Assembly: GCF_937871615.1 (NCBI RefSeq)
Contig: NZ_CALMPA010000063.1
Coordinates: forward strand, 1 to 64,000
Source: an uncultured Sphingomonas sp.
GTDB lineage: Bacteria; Pseudomonadota; Alphaproteobacteria; Sphingomonadales; Sphingomonadaceae
DNA length: 64,000 nucleotides
Direction: 5' to 3'
The stretch's first letter is position 1. Each line of letters starts with the position of its first letter. The translations under genes and the position numbers were made by a program. The notes under the pieces are model-generated. The model did no database searches. It had not been told where the DNA came from and was given only the letters and a program-made list of their open reading frames with translations. Below are positions 43,103 to 52,633 of this stretch, in pieces.

Positions 43103-43780
43103 TTACTCCGCGTCCACCACCGCCAGCAGGAAGCCATCCCATTTCTTCCCGCCGACCGTCTGGATCGCGGTGGCGCTCAGGCGCGGTTCGGCGGCGACAT
43201 GATCGAACAGCGCACGCGTGCCGATGATGCGCGGATCGGCGCTCGCGGCGTCGATCACGCCGCCCTCGCGAATCACATTATCGACGACGATCACCGTGCC
43301 GGGGCATGAAAGCCGGATCGCCTCGCGCACATAAGCGACGTTATTTTCCTTGTCCGCGTCGATGAAAACCAGATCGAACGGCCCCTCCAGCCGCGCGAGC
43401 GTATCGAGCGCGGGGCCGGTGACTACCTCTACGCGATCCCCCACCCCGGCGGCGGCGAGATTGCCGCGCGCCACTTCGGCATGATGCGGGTCTATCTCCA
43501 GCGAGACGACGCGCCCGCCCTCGCCCACCGCGCGCGCGAGCCAGATCGTCGAATAGCCGCCGAGCGTCCCCACCTCCAGCACCCGCCGCGCGCCACGGAT
43601 CAGCGCGAGCAGATGGAGCAATTTCCCCTGCGGCGGGGAAACGTCGATATCGGGCAATCCGCGCGCGGCATTGGCGGCGAGCGTGGCGGTGAGCGCGGCA
43701 TCGGGGCCGAGCAATTTGCCGGCGATATACGCGTCGACATCGACCCAGCCCTGATCGGGTTCGTTCAGTCGCTCGACCAT
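43103..43780 (-). CDS. O-methyltransferase (caffeoyl-CoA/catechol type)
   Basis: A 225-residue SAM-dependent methyltransferase of the class I, metal-dependent O-methyltransferase family. SAM binding is RRVLEVGTLGGYSTIWLA (motif I), VVSLEIDPHHAEVARGNL (motif II) and FDLVFIDADKENN (metal ligands Asp). VVDNVIREGGV is also typical. The acceptor is unknown. ATG at 43780 (a GTG immediately precedes it) follows GGGAG. It is downstream of fba on the same strand, 93 bp apart. Confidence 0.9.
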   Translation of the reverse strand: MVERLNEPDQGWVDVDAYIAGKLLGPDAALTATLAANAARGLPDIDVSPPQGKLLHLLALIRGARRVLEVGTLGGYSTIWLARAVGEGGRVVSLEIDPHHAEVARGNLAAAGVGDRVEVVTGPALDTLARLEGPFDLVFIDADKENNVAYVREAIRLSCPGTVIVVDNVIREGGVIDAASADPRIIGTRALFDHVAAEPRLSATAIQTVGGKKWDGFLLAVVDAE

Positions 43781-43873
43781 CACCGCTCCCTTCGCGTCCA
43801 GGGCGGAGCTGCCGTGCCGGCAATCAGGGCCATCGCGACAGATCCCGCCGCGATGGCCCCGTTTGTCACCAGC

Positions 43874-44782
43874 TTATTCCTCGCCCTTATAGATGCGGAC
43901 CAGTCGGTCGAGCATCGCCAGCGCCTCGCCGCGCTCGCGCTGGAAGGTGTTGCGACCGATGATCGAGCCGTTCCCGCCGCCGTCGCGGATATCGCGGGCG
44001 TCCTGATAAACGGCATCGACGCCCTTGGCCGCGCCGCCCGAGAACACCACGATACGGCGACCGGCAAAGCTGGACTGGACGACATGCGCGACGCGCTTGG
44101 CCTGGGTGGACCAATCGCCGCCTTCATAGGCCTTCTTCGCATCCGCCTGCTCGATATGGTCGGTCGGCAGCTTCACCTTGATGATGTGCGCGCCGAGCAG
44201 CGCGGCCATGTGCGCGGCATAGGCGCCGACATCGAGCGCCAGTTCGCCTTCCTTGGAAAGCTTGCCGCCACGCGGATAGGACCAGATGACCGTGGCGATG
44301 CCGACCGATTTGGCCTGCGCGGAAAGCTCGCGGATTTCCTCCATCTGCTCGAACACATGATCCGAACCCGGATAGATCGTGAAACCGATCGCCGCGCAGC
44401 CGAGCCGCAGCGCGTCGTCCACGCTCGCCGTCACTGCCTGATCTATGCTGGTCGCCCAGCTATTCGAGCTGTTGCACTTCAGGATCGTCGGTACCTGCCC
44501 GGCAAAGGTCTCCGCGCCCGCTTCCAGCATACCGAGCGGCGCCGCATAGGCCGAAAGCCCCGCGTCGATCGCGAGCTGATAGTGGTAATGCGGATCATAT
44601 GCCGGCGGATTGACCGCGAAGCTGCGCGCCGGGCCGTGCTCGAACCCCTGATCGACGGGCAGGATTATCAGCTTGCCCGTGCCGCCCAGCCGCCCGTGCA
44701 TCAGGATGCGCGCGAGGTTCGCCTTGGTGGCGGGAGAATCGGATTCATATTTGTCGAGAATGGCCTTGACCGTCGGCGTCAT
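43874..44782 (-). CDS. class I fructose-bisphosphate aldolase, DhnA/FbaB type
   Basis: A 302-residue Schiff-base aldolase of the archaeal-type (DhnA) class I family, cleaving fructose-1,6-bisphosphate. Key segments are LIILPVDQGFEHGPARSFA, LGCAAIGFTIYPGSD, VIWSYPRGG, and HIIKVKLPTDH, where the Lys after V is the likely Schiff-base residue; the phosphate site is IVVFSGGAAKG and GSIIGRNTFQR. It lies 171 bp after pgk in the same direction, completing gap-pgk-fba. Confidence 0.93.
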   Translation of the reverse strand: MTPTVKAILDKYESDSPATKANLARILMHGRLGGTGKLIILPVDQGFEHGPARSFAVNPPAYDPHYHYQLAIDAGLSAYAAPLGMLEAGAETFAGQVPTILKCNSSNSWATSIDQAVTASVDDALRLGCAAIGFTIYPGSDHVFEQMEEIRELSAQAKSVGIATVIWSYPRGGKLSKEGELALDVGAYAAHMAALLGAHIIKVKLPTDHIEQADAKKAYEGGDWSTQAKRVAHVVQSSFAGRRIVVFSGGAAKGVDAVYQDARDIRDGGGNGSIIGRNTFQRERGEALAMLDRLVRIYKGEE

Positions 44783-44953
44783 CGCTTTCCCCTGAGTGCA
44801 ATAGATGAGTTCGTGGCCTGTTAGCCGTGGGGGCGCCCGCGCGCCAGTGGGATTGACTATCCCGTCCGTCGCCGCGCTTCCCTCAGGGAGACACCGGCGA
44901 ACGGCGCGCGCGATCGCAAGCCGCTCGCGGAACGAGCGCCCATCCCGAGCAGG

Positions 44954-46144
44954 TCAGCGCGTCAGCGCCTTCACGCCGGGCAGTTCCTTGCCTTCCATCC
45001 ATTCGAGGAACGCGCCGCCCGCGGTCGAGACGAAGGTGAAGGCATCGGCCACGCCCGCATGGTTGAGCGCCGCAACGGTATCGCCCCCGCCCGCCACCGA
45101 AACGAGGCTACCGTCCTGCGTCAGCGCCGCCGCAGTTCGTGCAAGAGCAACCGTGGCGGCATCGAACGGCGGGGTCTCGAACGCGCCCAGCGGCCCGTTC
45201 CACACCAAGGTCCGGCAATTTTTCAGCACGTCGCCCAGCGCCTCCACAGCCGCCGGGCCGATATCGAGGATCATCTCGTCGGCTGCGACTTCGTGGACGT
45301 TGATCGTCCGCGTCGGCGGATTGGGGCGGAATTCCTTCGCCACGACCACGTCATAGGGCAGGTGAACGGTGCAGCCGGCGCGGTCCGCCGCTTCGAGAAT
45401 TTCTTCGGCGGTGCCTGTAAGATCATGCTCGCACAGGCTTTTGCCGACATTCACCCCGCGCGCGGCGAGGAAGGTATTGGCCATGCCGCCGCCGATGATG
45501 AGATGATCGACCTTCGCCACCAGATGCTTGAGCACGTCGAGCTTGGTCGAAACCTTCGCACCGCCGACGACCGCCGCCACCGGATGTTCGGGGTTGCCCA
45601 GCGCCTTTTCCAGCGCGTCGAGTTCCGCCTCCATCGCGCGGCCCGCATGTGCGGGAAGAATCTGCGCGACCCCCACCGTGGAGGCATGGGCGCGATGTGC
45701 CGCGGAAAAGGCATCGTTGACGTAGAGATGGCCGAGCGCGGAAATGCGATCAATCACTTCGCGTTCATTCTTCTCTTCACCTGAGAAGAAGCGGGTATTT
45801 TCCAGCACCGCGATATCGCCCGGCTGGAGCGCCGCGACCGCCTGTTCGGCACCATCCCAGTCGATGAAATGCACCCGCCGCCCAAGCACCCCGGCGTAAG
45901 GCTCGACGATCATCGCGAGCGACATATCGGGATTGGGCTGACCTTTCGGGCGCCCGAAATGCGCCAGCACCAGCACCACCGCGCCCTTGTCCGCCAGTTC
46001 CGCCACCGTGGCGATCGTGGCGCGCAGGCGCGTATCGTCACTCACCCGGCCATCGGCGAGCGGGACATTCAAATCCTCGCGGACGAGAACACGCTTGCCA
46101 TGGATATCGCCGATATCATCGAGCGTGCGGAATGGCTTTTGCAT
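44954..46144 (-). CDS. pgk: phosphoglycerate kinase
   Basis: A 396-residue glycolytic kinase making ATP from 1,3-bisphosphoglycerate. The N-domain has [23 protein letters not shown] and [11 protein letters not shown], with [27 protein letters not shown] and [22 protein letters not shown]; the C-domain nucleotide site is [10 protein letters not shown] and [12 protein letters not shown] near the end. The length is standard. It is located 82 bp downstream of gap on the same strand. Confidence 0.97.
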   Translation of the reverse strand: MQKPFRTLDDIGDIHGKRVLVREDLNVPLADGRVSDDTRLRATIATVAELADKGAVVLVLAHFGRPKGQPNPDMSLAMIVEPYAGVLGRRVHFIDWDGAEQAVAALQPGDIAVLENTRFFSGEEKNEREVIDRISALGHLYVNDAFSAAHRAHASTVGVAQILPAHAGRAMEAELDALEKALGNPEHPVAAVVGGAKVSTKLDVLKHLVAKVDHLIIGGGMANTFLAARGVNVGKSLCEHDLTGTAEEILEAADRAGCTVHLPYDVVVAKEFRPNPPTRTINVHEVAADEMILDIGPAAVEALGDVLKNCRTLVWNGPLGAFETPPFDAATVALARTAAALTQDGSLVSVAGGGDTVAALNHAGVADAFTFVSTAGGAFLEWMEGKELPGVKALTR

Positions 46145-46226
46145 GTTTCTTCAATCCTGATCTGAACGTGACGCCCGCTGGTTGCACGGGATGCGCCGAC
46201 CGATCGCCGGCGCATCCCGCCGCACC

Positions 46227-47231
46227 TCAGCCGAGACGCGCCATCGCGGTGGCGGTATCGACCATGCGGTTCGAGAAACCCCATTCATTGTCGTACCAGC
46301 TGACGACGCGCACCAGCTTGCCGTCCATCACCGCCGTCTCCAGGCTGTCGATGGTTGAGGAAGCAGGCGTGTGCTGCAAGTCGATCGAGACGAGCGGCTC
46401 GTCGCTGTAATCGAGGATGCCCTTCAGGCGCCCGCTTTCCGATGCGGCCTTGAGAATCTGGTTGATCTCATCCTTCGTCGTATCGCGCTTCGGCGTGAAG
46501 GTCAGGTCGATCAGGCTGACATCGGGGGTGGGCACGCGGATCGCCGAACCGTCAAGCTTGCCCTTCAGTTCCGGCAGCACCTCGCCCACCGCGCGGGCGG
46601 CGCCGGTGGTGGTGGGGATCATCGACATCGCCGCGGCGCGCGCGCGGCGGAGATCGGGGTGAATCTGATCGAGGATCTTCTGATCGTTGGTATAGGCGTG
46701 CACGGTGGTCATCAGCCCGCGCTCGATGCCAACCGTGTCGTTCAGCACCTTCGCCACCGGCGCGAGGCAGTTGGTGGTGCACGATGCGTTCGACACGATC
46801 GTGTGGCCCGCCTCCAGCTTGTCGTCATTGACGCCGAAGACGACCGTAAGATCGACGCCCTTGCCCGGCGCGGAGATCAGCACCTTCTTCGCGCCCGCCG
46901 CGATATGCTTCTGGCAGGCCTCGCGATCGGTGAAGAAGCCGGTGCATTCCAGCACCAGTTCGACGCCCAGTTCCTTGTGCGGCAGGTTCGCGGGATCGCG
47001 CTCCGCCGTCACGCGGATGCGCTTGCCGTCGATCACCAGATCCTGGCCCTCGGCGGTCACCGTGCCCGGCCAGCGGCCATGGACGCTATCGCGCGCGAAC
47101 AGCCAGGCGTTCGACTTGGCATCGGCAAGATCGTTGATCGCGACCAGTTCGAGATCCCCGCCCCGCTCCAGCATCGCGCGCGCAACCAGGCGGCCGATGC
47201 GCCCGAAACCATTGATCGCAACCTTGGTCAT
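46227..47231 (-). CDS. gap: glyceraldehyde-3-phosphate dehydrogenase, type I
   Basis: A 334-residue NAD-dependent enzyme forming 1,3-bisphosphoglycerate. Rossmann motif is NGFGRIGR; D34 (AINDLAD) selects NAD over NADP. The catalytic Cys is C151 in [27 protein letters not shown] and [12 protein letters not shown] close the active site. ATG at 47231 follows AGAGGA. It is the first gene of gap-pgk-fba and divergent from the 58-aa/zapA unit across 169 bp that must hold both promoters. Confidence 0.97.
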   Translation of the reverse strand: MTKVAINGFGRIGRLVARAMLERGGDLELVAINDLADAKSNAWLFARDSVHGRWPGTVTAEGQDLVIDGKRIRVTAERDPANLPHKELGVELVLECTGFFTDREACQKHIAAGAKKVLISAPGKGVDLTVVFGVNDDKLEAGHTIVSNASCTTNCLAPVAKVLNDTVGIERGLMTTVHAYTNDQKILDQIHPDLRRARAAAMSMIPTTTGAARAVGEVLPELKGKLDGSAIRVPTPDVSLIDLTFTPKRDTTKDEINQILKAASESGRLKGILDYSDEPLVSIDLQHTPASSTIDSLETAVMDGKLVRVVSWYDNEWGFSNRMVDTATAMARLG

Positions 47232-47400
47232 AAGTCCTCTTATCCTCCGGAGACCCATGGTGGGCGGTCCCGATCCGCTGGAATGCGGCCAAACCCCCGT
47301 CGCCGGTGCCTTTGCGCGACGGATACGCCGCGCGTCAACCGCGCAACGGGCCACCGACTGCGGGCTTGTCCCGAAACCGCCATCTTCCTATCCTCGCGCG

Positions 47401-47577
47401 ATGACAGACACCTCGCCGTTGCAACGGATCGAGGCGGCAGTCGCGCGGATCGAATCCGCCGCCGCCGCCCAGCGCAAAAAGAGCGAATCGCTCGCCCGCC
47501 GCCATGCCAGATTGCGCGATGCGATGACCTCGGCGATCGGCACGCTCGATGAAATCATCGCGCGGGAGGATGGGTGA
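47401..47577 (+). CDS. 58-aa coiled-coil protein upstream of zapA
   Basis: A short helical protein (58 residues) with heptad-like spacing through LQRIEAAVARIESAAAAQRKKSESLARRHARLRDAM (in part, residues 7-42) and an acidic end. It ends 1 bp before the zapA start, so both are expressed together. I recall similar small proteins before zapA in sphingomonads but no named function. A role around the Z-ring is suggested only by position and coiled-coil form. Confidence 0.65.
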   Translation: MTDTSPLQRIEAAVARIESAAAAQRKKSESLARRHARLRDAMTSAIGTLDEIIAREDG

Positions 47578-47578
47578 C

Positions 47579-47881
47579 ATGGCCACGGTGACGCTGGAGA
47601 TCGGCGACAATCGCTGGCCGGTCGCGTGCAAGGACGGCGAGGAAGCGCGACTCGAGCAATTGGGCGCGATGATCGCGGATCGCTGGGCCGACGCGCAGCG
47701 CGCCTCCGGCAACGCCGGCACGGCGCAAGCGCTGCTGCTCGCCGCGCTGATGCTGGCGGACGATCTCGCCGATGCGAAAGCCGCCGCACGCGCGCCCGGC
47801 GAGACGGCGGCGCTCGATGCGATCGCCGAACGGCTCGAATCGCTCGCGACAAGCCTTGAGAAAAGCACCGCGACCACCTAG
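47579..47881 (+). CDS. zapA: cell division protein ZapA
   Basis: A 100-residue FtsZ-ring-associated protein that cross-links FtsZ filaments. The beta-rich N-terminus VTLEIGDNRWPVACKDGEEARLEQLGAMI (residues 4-32) is the ZapA domain; an alpha-helical C-terminal half follows. ATG at 47579 has GGGAGG upstream with 9-nt spacing. The position directly before 6S RNA and fau is the classical zapA-ssrS-ygfA arrangement. Confidence 0.88.
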   Translation: MATVTLEIGDNRWPVACKDGEEARLEQLGAMIADRWADAQRASGNAGTAQALLLAALMLADDLADAKAAARAPGETAALDAIAERLESLATSLEKSTATT

Positions 47882-47889
47882 GTTCGCTG

Positions 47890-48050
47890 GCGGCGGGTTC
47901 TGCCCGGTACGAGCCTTCATTATCCCTGAGGCTATTCATCATCCATGGGGGCTGTCCCTGCGCAGATCCTGGTCTGACGTACATGGTCCCCACCTGACGT
48001 ATTGGGCGTCAGAGGATATTCCGGCAAACGGCCATGGCGGTCCCGCCACC
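47890..48050 (+). ncRNA. ssrS: 6S RNA
   Basis: A regulatory RNA that mimics an open promoter and sequesters sigma-70 RNA polymerase in stationary phase. It fills the gap between zapA and fau, the conserved location. Sequence marks are GGCGGGTTCTGCCCGG at the 5' side, TCATTATCCCTGAGG, ACGTACATGGTCCCCACCTG on the 3' side, and the closing GGCGGTCCCGCC; the ends pair (GGCGGG 47892-47897 with CCCGCC 48042-48047). Ends are approximate by several nt. Confidence 0.85.
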
Positions 48051-48068
48051 CTTCATGACTGACCGGAT

Positions 48069-48620
48069 GTGAGCGACGACAACGACAAGCGAACGATCCG
48101 CGCCGCGGCGCGCGCCGCCCGCCGCCGCTTCGTCGCGGCGCATGGCGCGGGGGTGCCCTGCCCCGCGCCTTTCCGTGCATTGCTGTCGCACGGCCTGACC
48201 GTCGCGAGCTATGTACCGATGGGCGCGGAGGCCGATCCGGCGCTGCTCGCGCGCGCGGCGGTGGAGGCCGGATGCGCGATCGCGCTGCCGCATGTCGTCG
48301 ATCGCGCGACTCCGCTGCGCTTCCTCGCCTGGGATACCGAAGCGGCGCTGGCCGCCGGCCCGTTCGGGCTGCGCCAGCCGCACGACCATGCCGCCGAACT
48401 GGCGCCCGACATCATCCTCACCCCGCTCGTCGCCTTCACCCGCTCACTCGATCGGCTGGGGCAGGGTGCGGGCCATTACGATCGCGCGTTCGCCCGTTTC
48501 CCCGATACGTGGCGGATCGGGGTTGCGCTTTCCGCGCAGGAAGTGGAGTCGCTGCCGACCGATCCGTGGGACATGCCGCTCCACGCGATCGCGACCGAAA
48601 AGGAATGGATCATCTCATGA
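48069..48620 (+). CDS. 5-formyltetrahydrofolate cyclo-ligase
   Basis: A 183-residue ATP-dependent enzyme converting 5-formyl-THF to 5,10-methenyl-THF. The family signature is TPLVAFTRSLDRLGQGAGHYDRAF (about 118-141), with VASYVPMGAEADP and an ATP-binding Arg/Lys-rich start (IRAAARAARRRF). It begins with GTG at 48069. It is the gene known as fau or ygfA in other bacteria, and lies right after 6S RNA. Overlaps the DUF2842 gene (ATGA). Confidence 0.93.
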   Translation: MSDDNDKRTIRAAARAARRRFVAAHGAGVPCPAPFRALLSHGLTVASYVPMGAEADPALLARAAVEAGCAIALPHVVDRATPLRFLAWDTEAALAAGPFGLRQPHDHAAELAPDIILTPLVAFTRSLDRLGQGAGHYDRAFARFPDTWRIGVALSAQEVESLPTDPWDMPLHAIATEKEWIIS

Positions 48621-48823
48621 CGCCAAGCTGGCGCAAACCGGCGGGAATGCTCATCATTCTCGCGCTTATCGCGATCTGGTGCATCGCGGTGGTCAGCCTG
48701 TCCGGCATTGTCGGGCAATGGCATTGGGCGCTGCAACTGGCGTTCTATATCGTGACCGGCATCGTCTGGATCACACCGATGAAACCGCTGCTGCGCTGGA
48801 TGGAGACTGGCCGCTGGCGTTGA
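48617..48823 (+). CDS. DUF2842 membrane protein
   Basis: A 68-residue protein with two transmembrane helices (MLIILALIAIWCIAVVSL and WALQLAFYIVTGIVWIT) and the motif WITPMKPLLRWMETG, the DUF2842 signature found in alphaproteobacteria. Function unknown. The ATG is in the stop of the cyclo-ligase gene, so it is translationally coupled. Confidence 0.85.
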   Translation: MTPSWRKPAGMLIILALIAIWCIAVVSLSGIVGQWHWALQLAFYIVTGIVWITPMKPLLRWMETGRWR

Positions 48824-48851
48824 TGTTCATTGTTTGTTCGGATATGACCGG

Positions 48852-49946
48852 GTGGTGGATCAGCCCCGGCCAAAATCGCGCGCGATACGCGGCGCGACCC
48901 GCAACGACGAAAGCCGGCGGTTCAACCTGCCGCAGACCGAAGCCGATGGGGACTGGCTCGACGAACGCGCGCTGATCGACGGCGAGCCGCCGCCCTTGCG
49001 TACAACCGTCACGGTCGAGCGGCCGAAAACGATCATCAGCCGCAATTCCTCGCCCGATCTGCCGTTCGATCGCTCGATCAACCCCTATCGCGGCTGCGAG
49101 CATGGCTGCATCTATTGCTTCGCCCGCCCGACGCACGCCTATCACGATCTTTCGCCCGGCCTCGATTTCGAGACGAAGCTGTTCGCCAAGCCCGATGCGG
49201 CGGCTTTGCTGCGCGCCGAACTGGGCAAGCGCGGCTATGCCTGCCAGCCGATCGCGATGGGGACGAACACCGATCCCTATCAGCCGATCGAGCGCGACTG
49301 GCGTATCACCCGCAGCGTGATCGAGGTGCTGGCGGAATGCGATCATCCGCTCATCATCACCACCAAATCGGATCGCGTGCTGCGCGATCTCGATCTGCTC
49401 GCGCCGATGGCCGCGAAGGAACTGGTAGCGGTGGCGATCTCGGTCACGTCGCTTCGTCCGCGTATCGCGATGACGATCGAGCCGCGCGCGCCGCATCCCG
49501 AACGGCGATTGGCGGCGGTGCGCAAACTCGCGGACTCGGGCGTTCCGGTTTACGTCAATATCGCGCCCGTGATCCCGGCGATCACCGATGATGAGGTGGA
49601 GGCGATCGTGGCGCGCGCCGCCGGGGCTGGCGCACGCGGCGTCTCGTTCATCCCGGTGCGGCTGCCATGGGAGGTGGCGCCGCTGTTCCGCGCATGGCTC
49701 GACGAACATTTCCCCGATCGCGCGGGCAAGGTGATGTCGATCATCCAGTCGATGCGCGGCGGCAACAGGGACAATGATCCCGGTTTCTTCACCCGGATGC
49801 GCGGGCAAGGGCCGTGGGGCGATCTGCTGCGCACCCGTTTCATGATCGCGCGCCGCCGTTTCGATATCGACCGCAATCACGAGAAGCTGCGCCTGCGCAC
49901 CGATCTGTTCCGCCCACCCCGCGGGCCGCAGGGGGAATTGTTCTGA
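48852..49946 (+). CDS. PA0069-family radical SAM protein
   Basis: A 364-residue radical SAM protein. The [4Fe-4S] motif is CEHGCIYC (CxxxCxxC) in INPYRGCEHGCIYCFARPTHAYHDLSPGLDFE; AMGTNTDPYQPIER and HPLIITTKSDRVLRDLDLL continue the barrel, and the IPVRLPWEVAPLF region and RMRGQGPWGDLL near the end are typical of this group. The role is unknown (the family is sometimes related to spore-photoproduct-lyase-like enzymes). Start is uncertain: GTG 48852 is used; GTG 48855 and TTG 48834 are alternatives. Confidence 0.85.
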   Translation: MVDQPRPKSRAIRGATRNDESRRFNLPQTEADGDWLDERALIDGEPPPLRTTVTVERPKTIISRNSSPDLPFDRSINPYRGCEHGCIYCFARPTHAYHDLSPGLDFETKLFAKPDAAALLRAELGKRGYACQPIAMGTNTDPYQPIERDWRITRSVIEVLAECDHPLIITTKSDRVLRDLDLLAPMAAKELVAVAISVTSLRPRIAMTIEPRAPHPERRLAAVRKLADSGVPVYVNIAPVIPAITDDEVEAIVARAAGAGARGVSFIPVRLPWEVAPLFRAWLDEHFPDRAGKVMSIIQSMRGGNRDNDPGFFTRMRGQGPWGDLLRTRFMIARRRFDIDRNHEKLRLRTDLFRPPRGPQGELF

Positions 49947-50019
49947 AGCGCCACTGTCACTGCGGGGCTGGACCGTCCGCGCGCGCCGGGCGTAGGATCG
50001 CGCGTGAAGGAGCATCCCC

Positions 50020-51249
50020 ATGACCACCACGATCGACCGCCGCACCGACTGGACCGCCATCGGCGCGGGAGAGCTGGCGGATGTCATCGCGCTGCGCCGC
50101 GCGATCCATGCCGAGCCTGAAATCGGCAATCACTGCCCCCGCACCACCGAAAAGCTGAAGGCCGCGCTCGCCGGCCTGCCGCTCGAAATCCATGACAGCA
50201 AATCCACCACCGGCTTCGTTGCGATCCTGCGCGGCGGGCGCGCGGGCGTTGGCAGCAACACGCGCACCGTATTGCTGCGCGGCGACATGGATGCGCTGCC
50301 GATGTCGGAGGAGACCGGGCTGGATTATGCCTCCACCATCCCCGGCGCGATGCACGCCTGCGGCCATGACGCGCACAGCGCGATGCTGGCGGGCGCGGCC
50401 AGGGCATTGTGCACACGCAAGGAAGAACTCGCCGGCACGATCGTCTTCATGTTCCAGCCCGGCGAGGAAGGGCATCACGGCGCGCGCTGCATGATCGAGG
50501 ACGGGCTGCTCGATATCGCGCGGCCCGATGCCGCATTCGCGCTGCATATCTCGCCTAACGCCCCCGCCGGAGTGTTTGTCGGGCGGGAGGGGCCGCTGCT
50601 CGCCTCCACCGATACGGTTCACGCCACGATCCGCGGCAAGGGCGGCCACGCCGCGATGCCGCATGATTGCCTCGATCCGATTCCCGTGGCGTGCGAGATC
50701 GTCGGCGCGATCCAGACCTTTATCGCGCGGCGCGTGCCCGTCACCGATCCGGCGGTGCTGACGATCACCCAGATTCACGCCGGCTCGTCGCACAATATCA
50801 TCCCCGACGAAGTGAAGCTGATGGGCACGCTGCGCACCCTTTCCGAAGCGACGCGCGAAACGATGCGCGCCGCGTTCCGCCGCATCGCCACCGACGTGGC
50901 GGCGGCGCACGGCTGCACCGCGGAGGTGGAGATCGACGAAGGCTATCCGGTGACGATGTGCGATCCGCGCGCGACCGGGCTGGTGCGCGCCATCGCGGGC
51001 GAAATCTCCGGCGAGCGCGGCTGGTCCGAAATGCCCACGCCGATGATGGGGGGCGAGGACTTCTCCTATGTGCTGCGCGAGGTGCCCGGCGCGATGGCGT
51101 TCATCGGCGTAGCCCCCGATGGCAGCGATCCGCGCACCAACCCGCCGCTCCACAATACGAAGATGACGATCGAGGAAGCGACGATGGCGAAGGGCGTGGC
51201 GATGCACTGCGCGGCGGCGGAACGCTATCTCGCCAACGGCTTCGAGTGA
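50020..51249 (+). CDS. M20-family amidohydrolase/carboxypeptidase
   Basis: A 409-residue metallohydrolase of the M20D (hippurate hydrolase/IAA-amino-acid hydrolase) group. Metal ligands lie in MHACGHDAHSAML, QPGEEGHHGARCMIEDG, ALHISPNAPAG and the late MGGEDFSYVL. The lid domain has GKGGHAAMPHDCLDPI. There is no signal peptide. ATG follows AAGGAG. The likely substrate is an N-acyl or N-aroyl amino acid. An odd 535-bp gap separates it from the next gene. Confidence 0.9.
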   Translation: MTTTIDRRTDWTAIGAGELADVIALRRAIHAEPEIGNHCPRTTEKLKAALAGLPLEIHDSKSTTGFVAILRGGRAGVGSNTRTVLLRGDMDALPMSEETGLDYASTIPGAMHACGHDAHSAMLAGAARALCTRKEELAGTIVFMFQPGEEGHHGARCMIEDGLLDIARPDAAFALHISPNAPAGVFVGREGPLLASTDTVHATIRGKGGHAAMPHDCLDPIPVACEIVGAIQTFIARRVPVTDPAVLTITQIHAGSSHNIIPDEVKLMGTLRTLSEATRETMRAAFRRIATDVAAAHGCTAEVEIDEGYPVTMCDPRATGLVRAIAGEISGERGWSEMPTPMMGGEDFSYVLREVPGAMAFIGVAPDGSDPRTNPPLHNTKMTIEEATMAKGVAMHCAAAERYLANGFE

Positions 51250-51784
51250 GCCTTCGCAACTGATATACCGGCCCGTCGCGCCGCTGTTGGCGCGCGGCGG
51301 GCATGGCCCCGCCATCTTCGAACGGTTCGAAAGGCGGCAGCCGGTCGTCCCGGGGCCGATGCCCCGCGGCGGACGCTCGGCCCGCGTTCGCGCCTGTGCC
51401 CCGCGATAGTGATCGAGGCGGCGATGTCAGCCGGCCAGGGCGATTTCAAGGCGGGCGGAATCAGCGACTGGCTCGGAAATCGGGGAAAATTGAGCGGCGA
51501 TCCGGCGCAGTCGGATGGGAAGCCCCTCTAAGCGGTTTCAAAGCAGGTGGAATCGCCTGCCAACTGGGAAACAAACGAAAAATCAATAACATGGATTGGC
51601 CGTCGCGATGCAGTCGGCACGACCGCTCCAGGGCCGGTCGCCATTCAGGCCAGGTCGCGCCGAAAATGGCGGATTCCCGTGATCTGGAAGCGACACGTAT
51701 CGAAAGGATGTGAGCACCGAAACGCGCGGGAAACCGTCATTTGCACGCCGGCATGGGTTGACTCCAGCCGGCAACCCGTCCGTT
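51250..51784. other. 535-bp gap with two diverged peptide-coding repeats
   Basis: No gene I can support. A weak hairpin (GCGCC 51278-51282 / GGCGC 51289-51293) follows the M20 stop. Two related stretches, 51441-51493 and 51533-51586, encode in different frames DFKAGGISDWLGNRGKLSG and GFKAGGIACQLGNKRKINN; in the FKAGGI part the codons differ only at third positions. The first could be read from ATG 51424 as a 35-aa product. The second half of the gap is AT-richer than its surroundings. This looks like decayed or foreign coding DNA. Confidence 0.45.
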
Positions 51785-52633
51785 CTAACCTGCCACCGCC
51801 GCCGCGATCGCCAGCGTCCGCCACGCCTCATCGCGGTGGAGCAGTTCCACCATCTTCCCCGCGATGCGGATCGCGCCCTTCCCCGCATTGGCCGGATCGT
51901 CAAACGCCGCGACGACATCGCGTGCCCACGCCACTTCTTCCGCGCCGGGCGCGAACACCATATTGGCGGGCGCGATCTGCGACGGGTGGATCAGCGTCTT
52001 GCCGTCGAAGCCCCATGCCAGCCCCTGCCGGCATTCCGCCTCCACCCGCGCGGGATCGTCGATCGCGTTGCACACGCCATCCAGCGCCACGATCCCCGCC
52101 ATCCGCGCGCACAACACCAGATGGCTCATCGCCGGGAGCAGCGGCGCGCGGTCCACACCGGGGCGGCAGCGCATCTCCTTGGCGAGATCGTTCGGCCCCA
52201 GCACCAGCGCGGCAAGCCCGGTCTCCGCCGCCGCCGCGACGATCGCGGGCAAATCGGCGATCCCCCGGCACGTTTCGATCATCGCCCATAAGGCCGGCCC
52301 GGCGCCGAGCGCGGCGCGCGCCTCCCGCAAGGTATCCGGCGAGGAGACCTTGGGCAGCAACACCGCATCGGGCCGCACGCCCGCGATCGCGGCGAGATCA
52401 CCAGCCCCCCATTCGCTATCCAGCCCGTTCGCACGCACCACCAGTTCGCGCCGGCCAAAGCCGTTATCGCGCACCGCCTCCACCGCCTGCTCGCGCGCGA
52501 TTTCCTTCTGATCGGGCGAAACCGCATCCTCAAGATCGAGGATCACCACGTCGCAATCCAGCCCGCGCGCTTTCTCTATCGCCCGCGCGTTCGATGCGGG
52601 CATGAACAGCGCGCTGCGCCTTGGTCGAATCAA
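51785..52633 (-). CDS. HpcH/HpaI aldolase/citrate lyase family CoA ester lyase
   Basis: A 282-residue TIM-barrel protein resembling the citrate lyase beta-subunit group (malyl-, citramalyl- or beta-methylmalyl-CoA lyase). RSALFMPASNARAIEKARGLDCDVVILDLEDAV (residues 6-38 in part), VVRANGLDSEWGAGD, VLLPKVSSPDTL, MIETCRGI, LVLGPNDLAKEM and GFDGKTLIHPSQI are the family landmarks, with metal-binding Glu and Asp. The start is a TTG at 52633 that overlaps the stop of the upstream oxygenase gene (TTGA), so it is translationally coupled to it. Confidence 0.88.
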   Translation of the reverse strand: MIRPRRSALFMPASNARAIEKARGLDCDVVILDLEDAVSPDQKEIAREQAVEAVRDNGFGRRELVVRANGLDSEWGAGDLAAIAGVRPDAVLLPKVSSPDTLREARAALGAGPALWAMIETCRGIADLPAIVAAAAETGLAALVLGPNDLAKEMRCRPGVDRAPLLPAMSHLVLCARMAGIVALDGVCNAIDDPARVEAECRQGLAWGFDGKTLIHPSQIAPANMVFAPGAEEVAWARDVVAAFDDPANAGKGAIRIAGKMVELLHRDEAWRTLAIAAAVAG

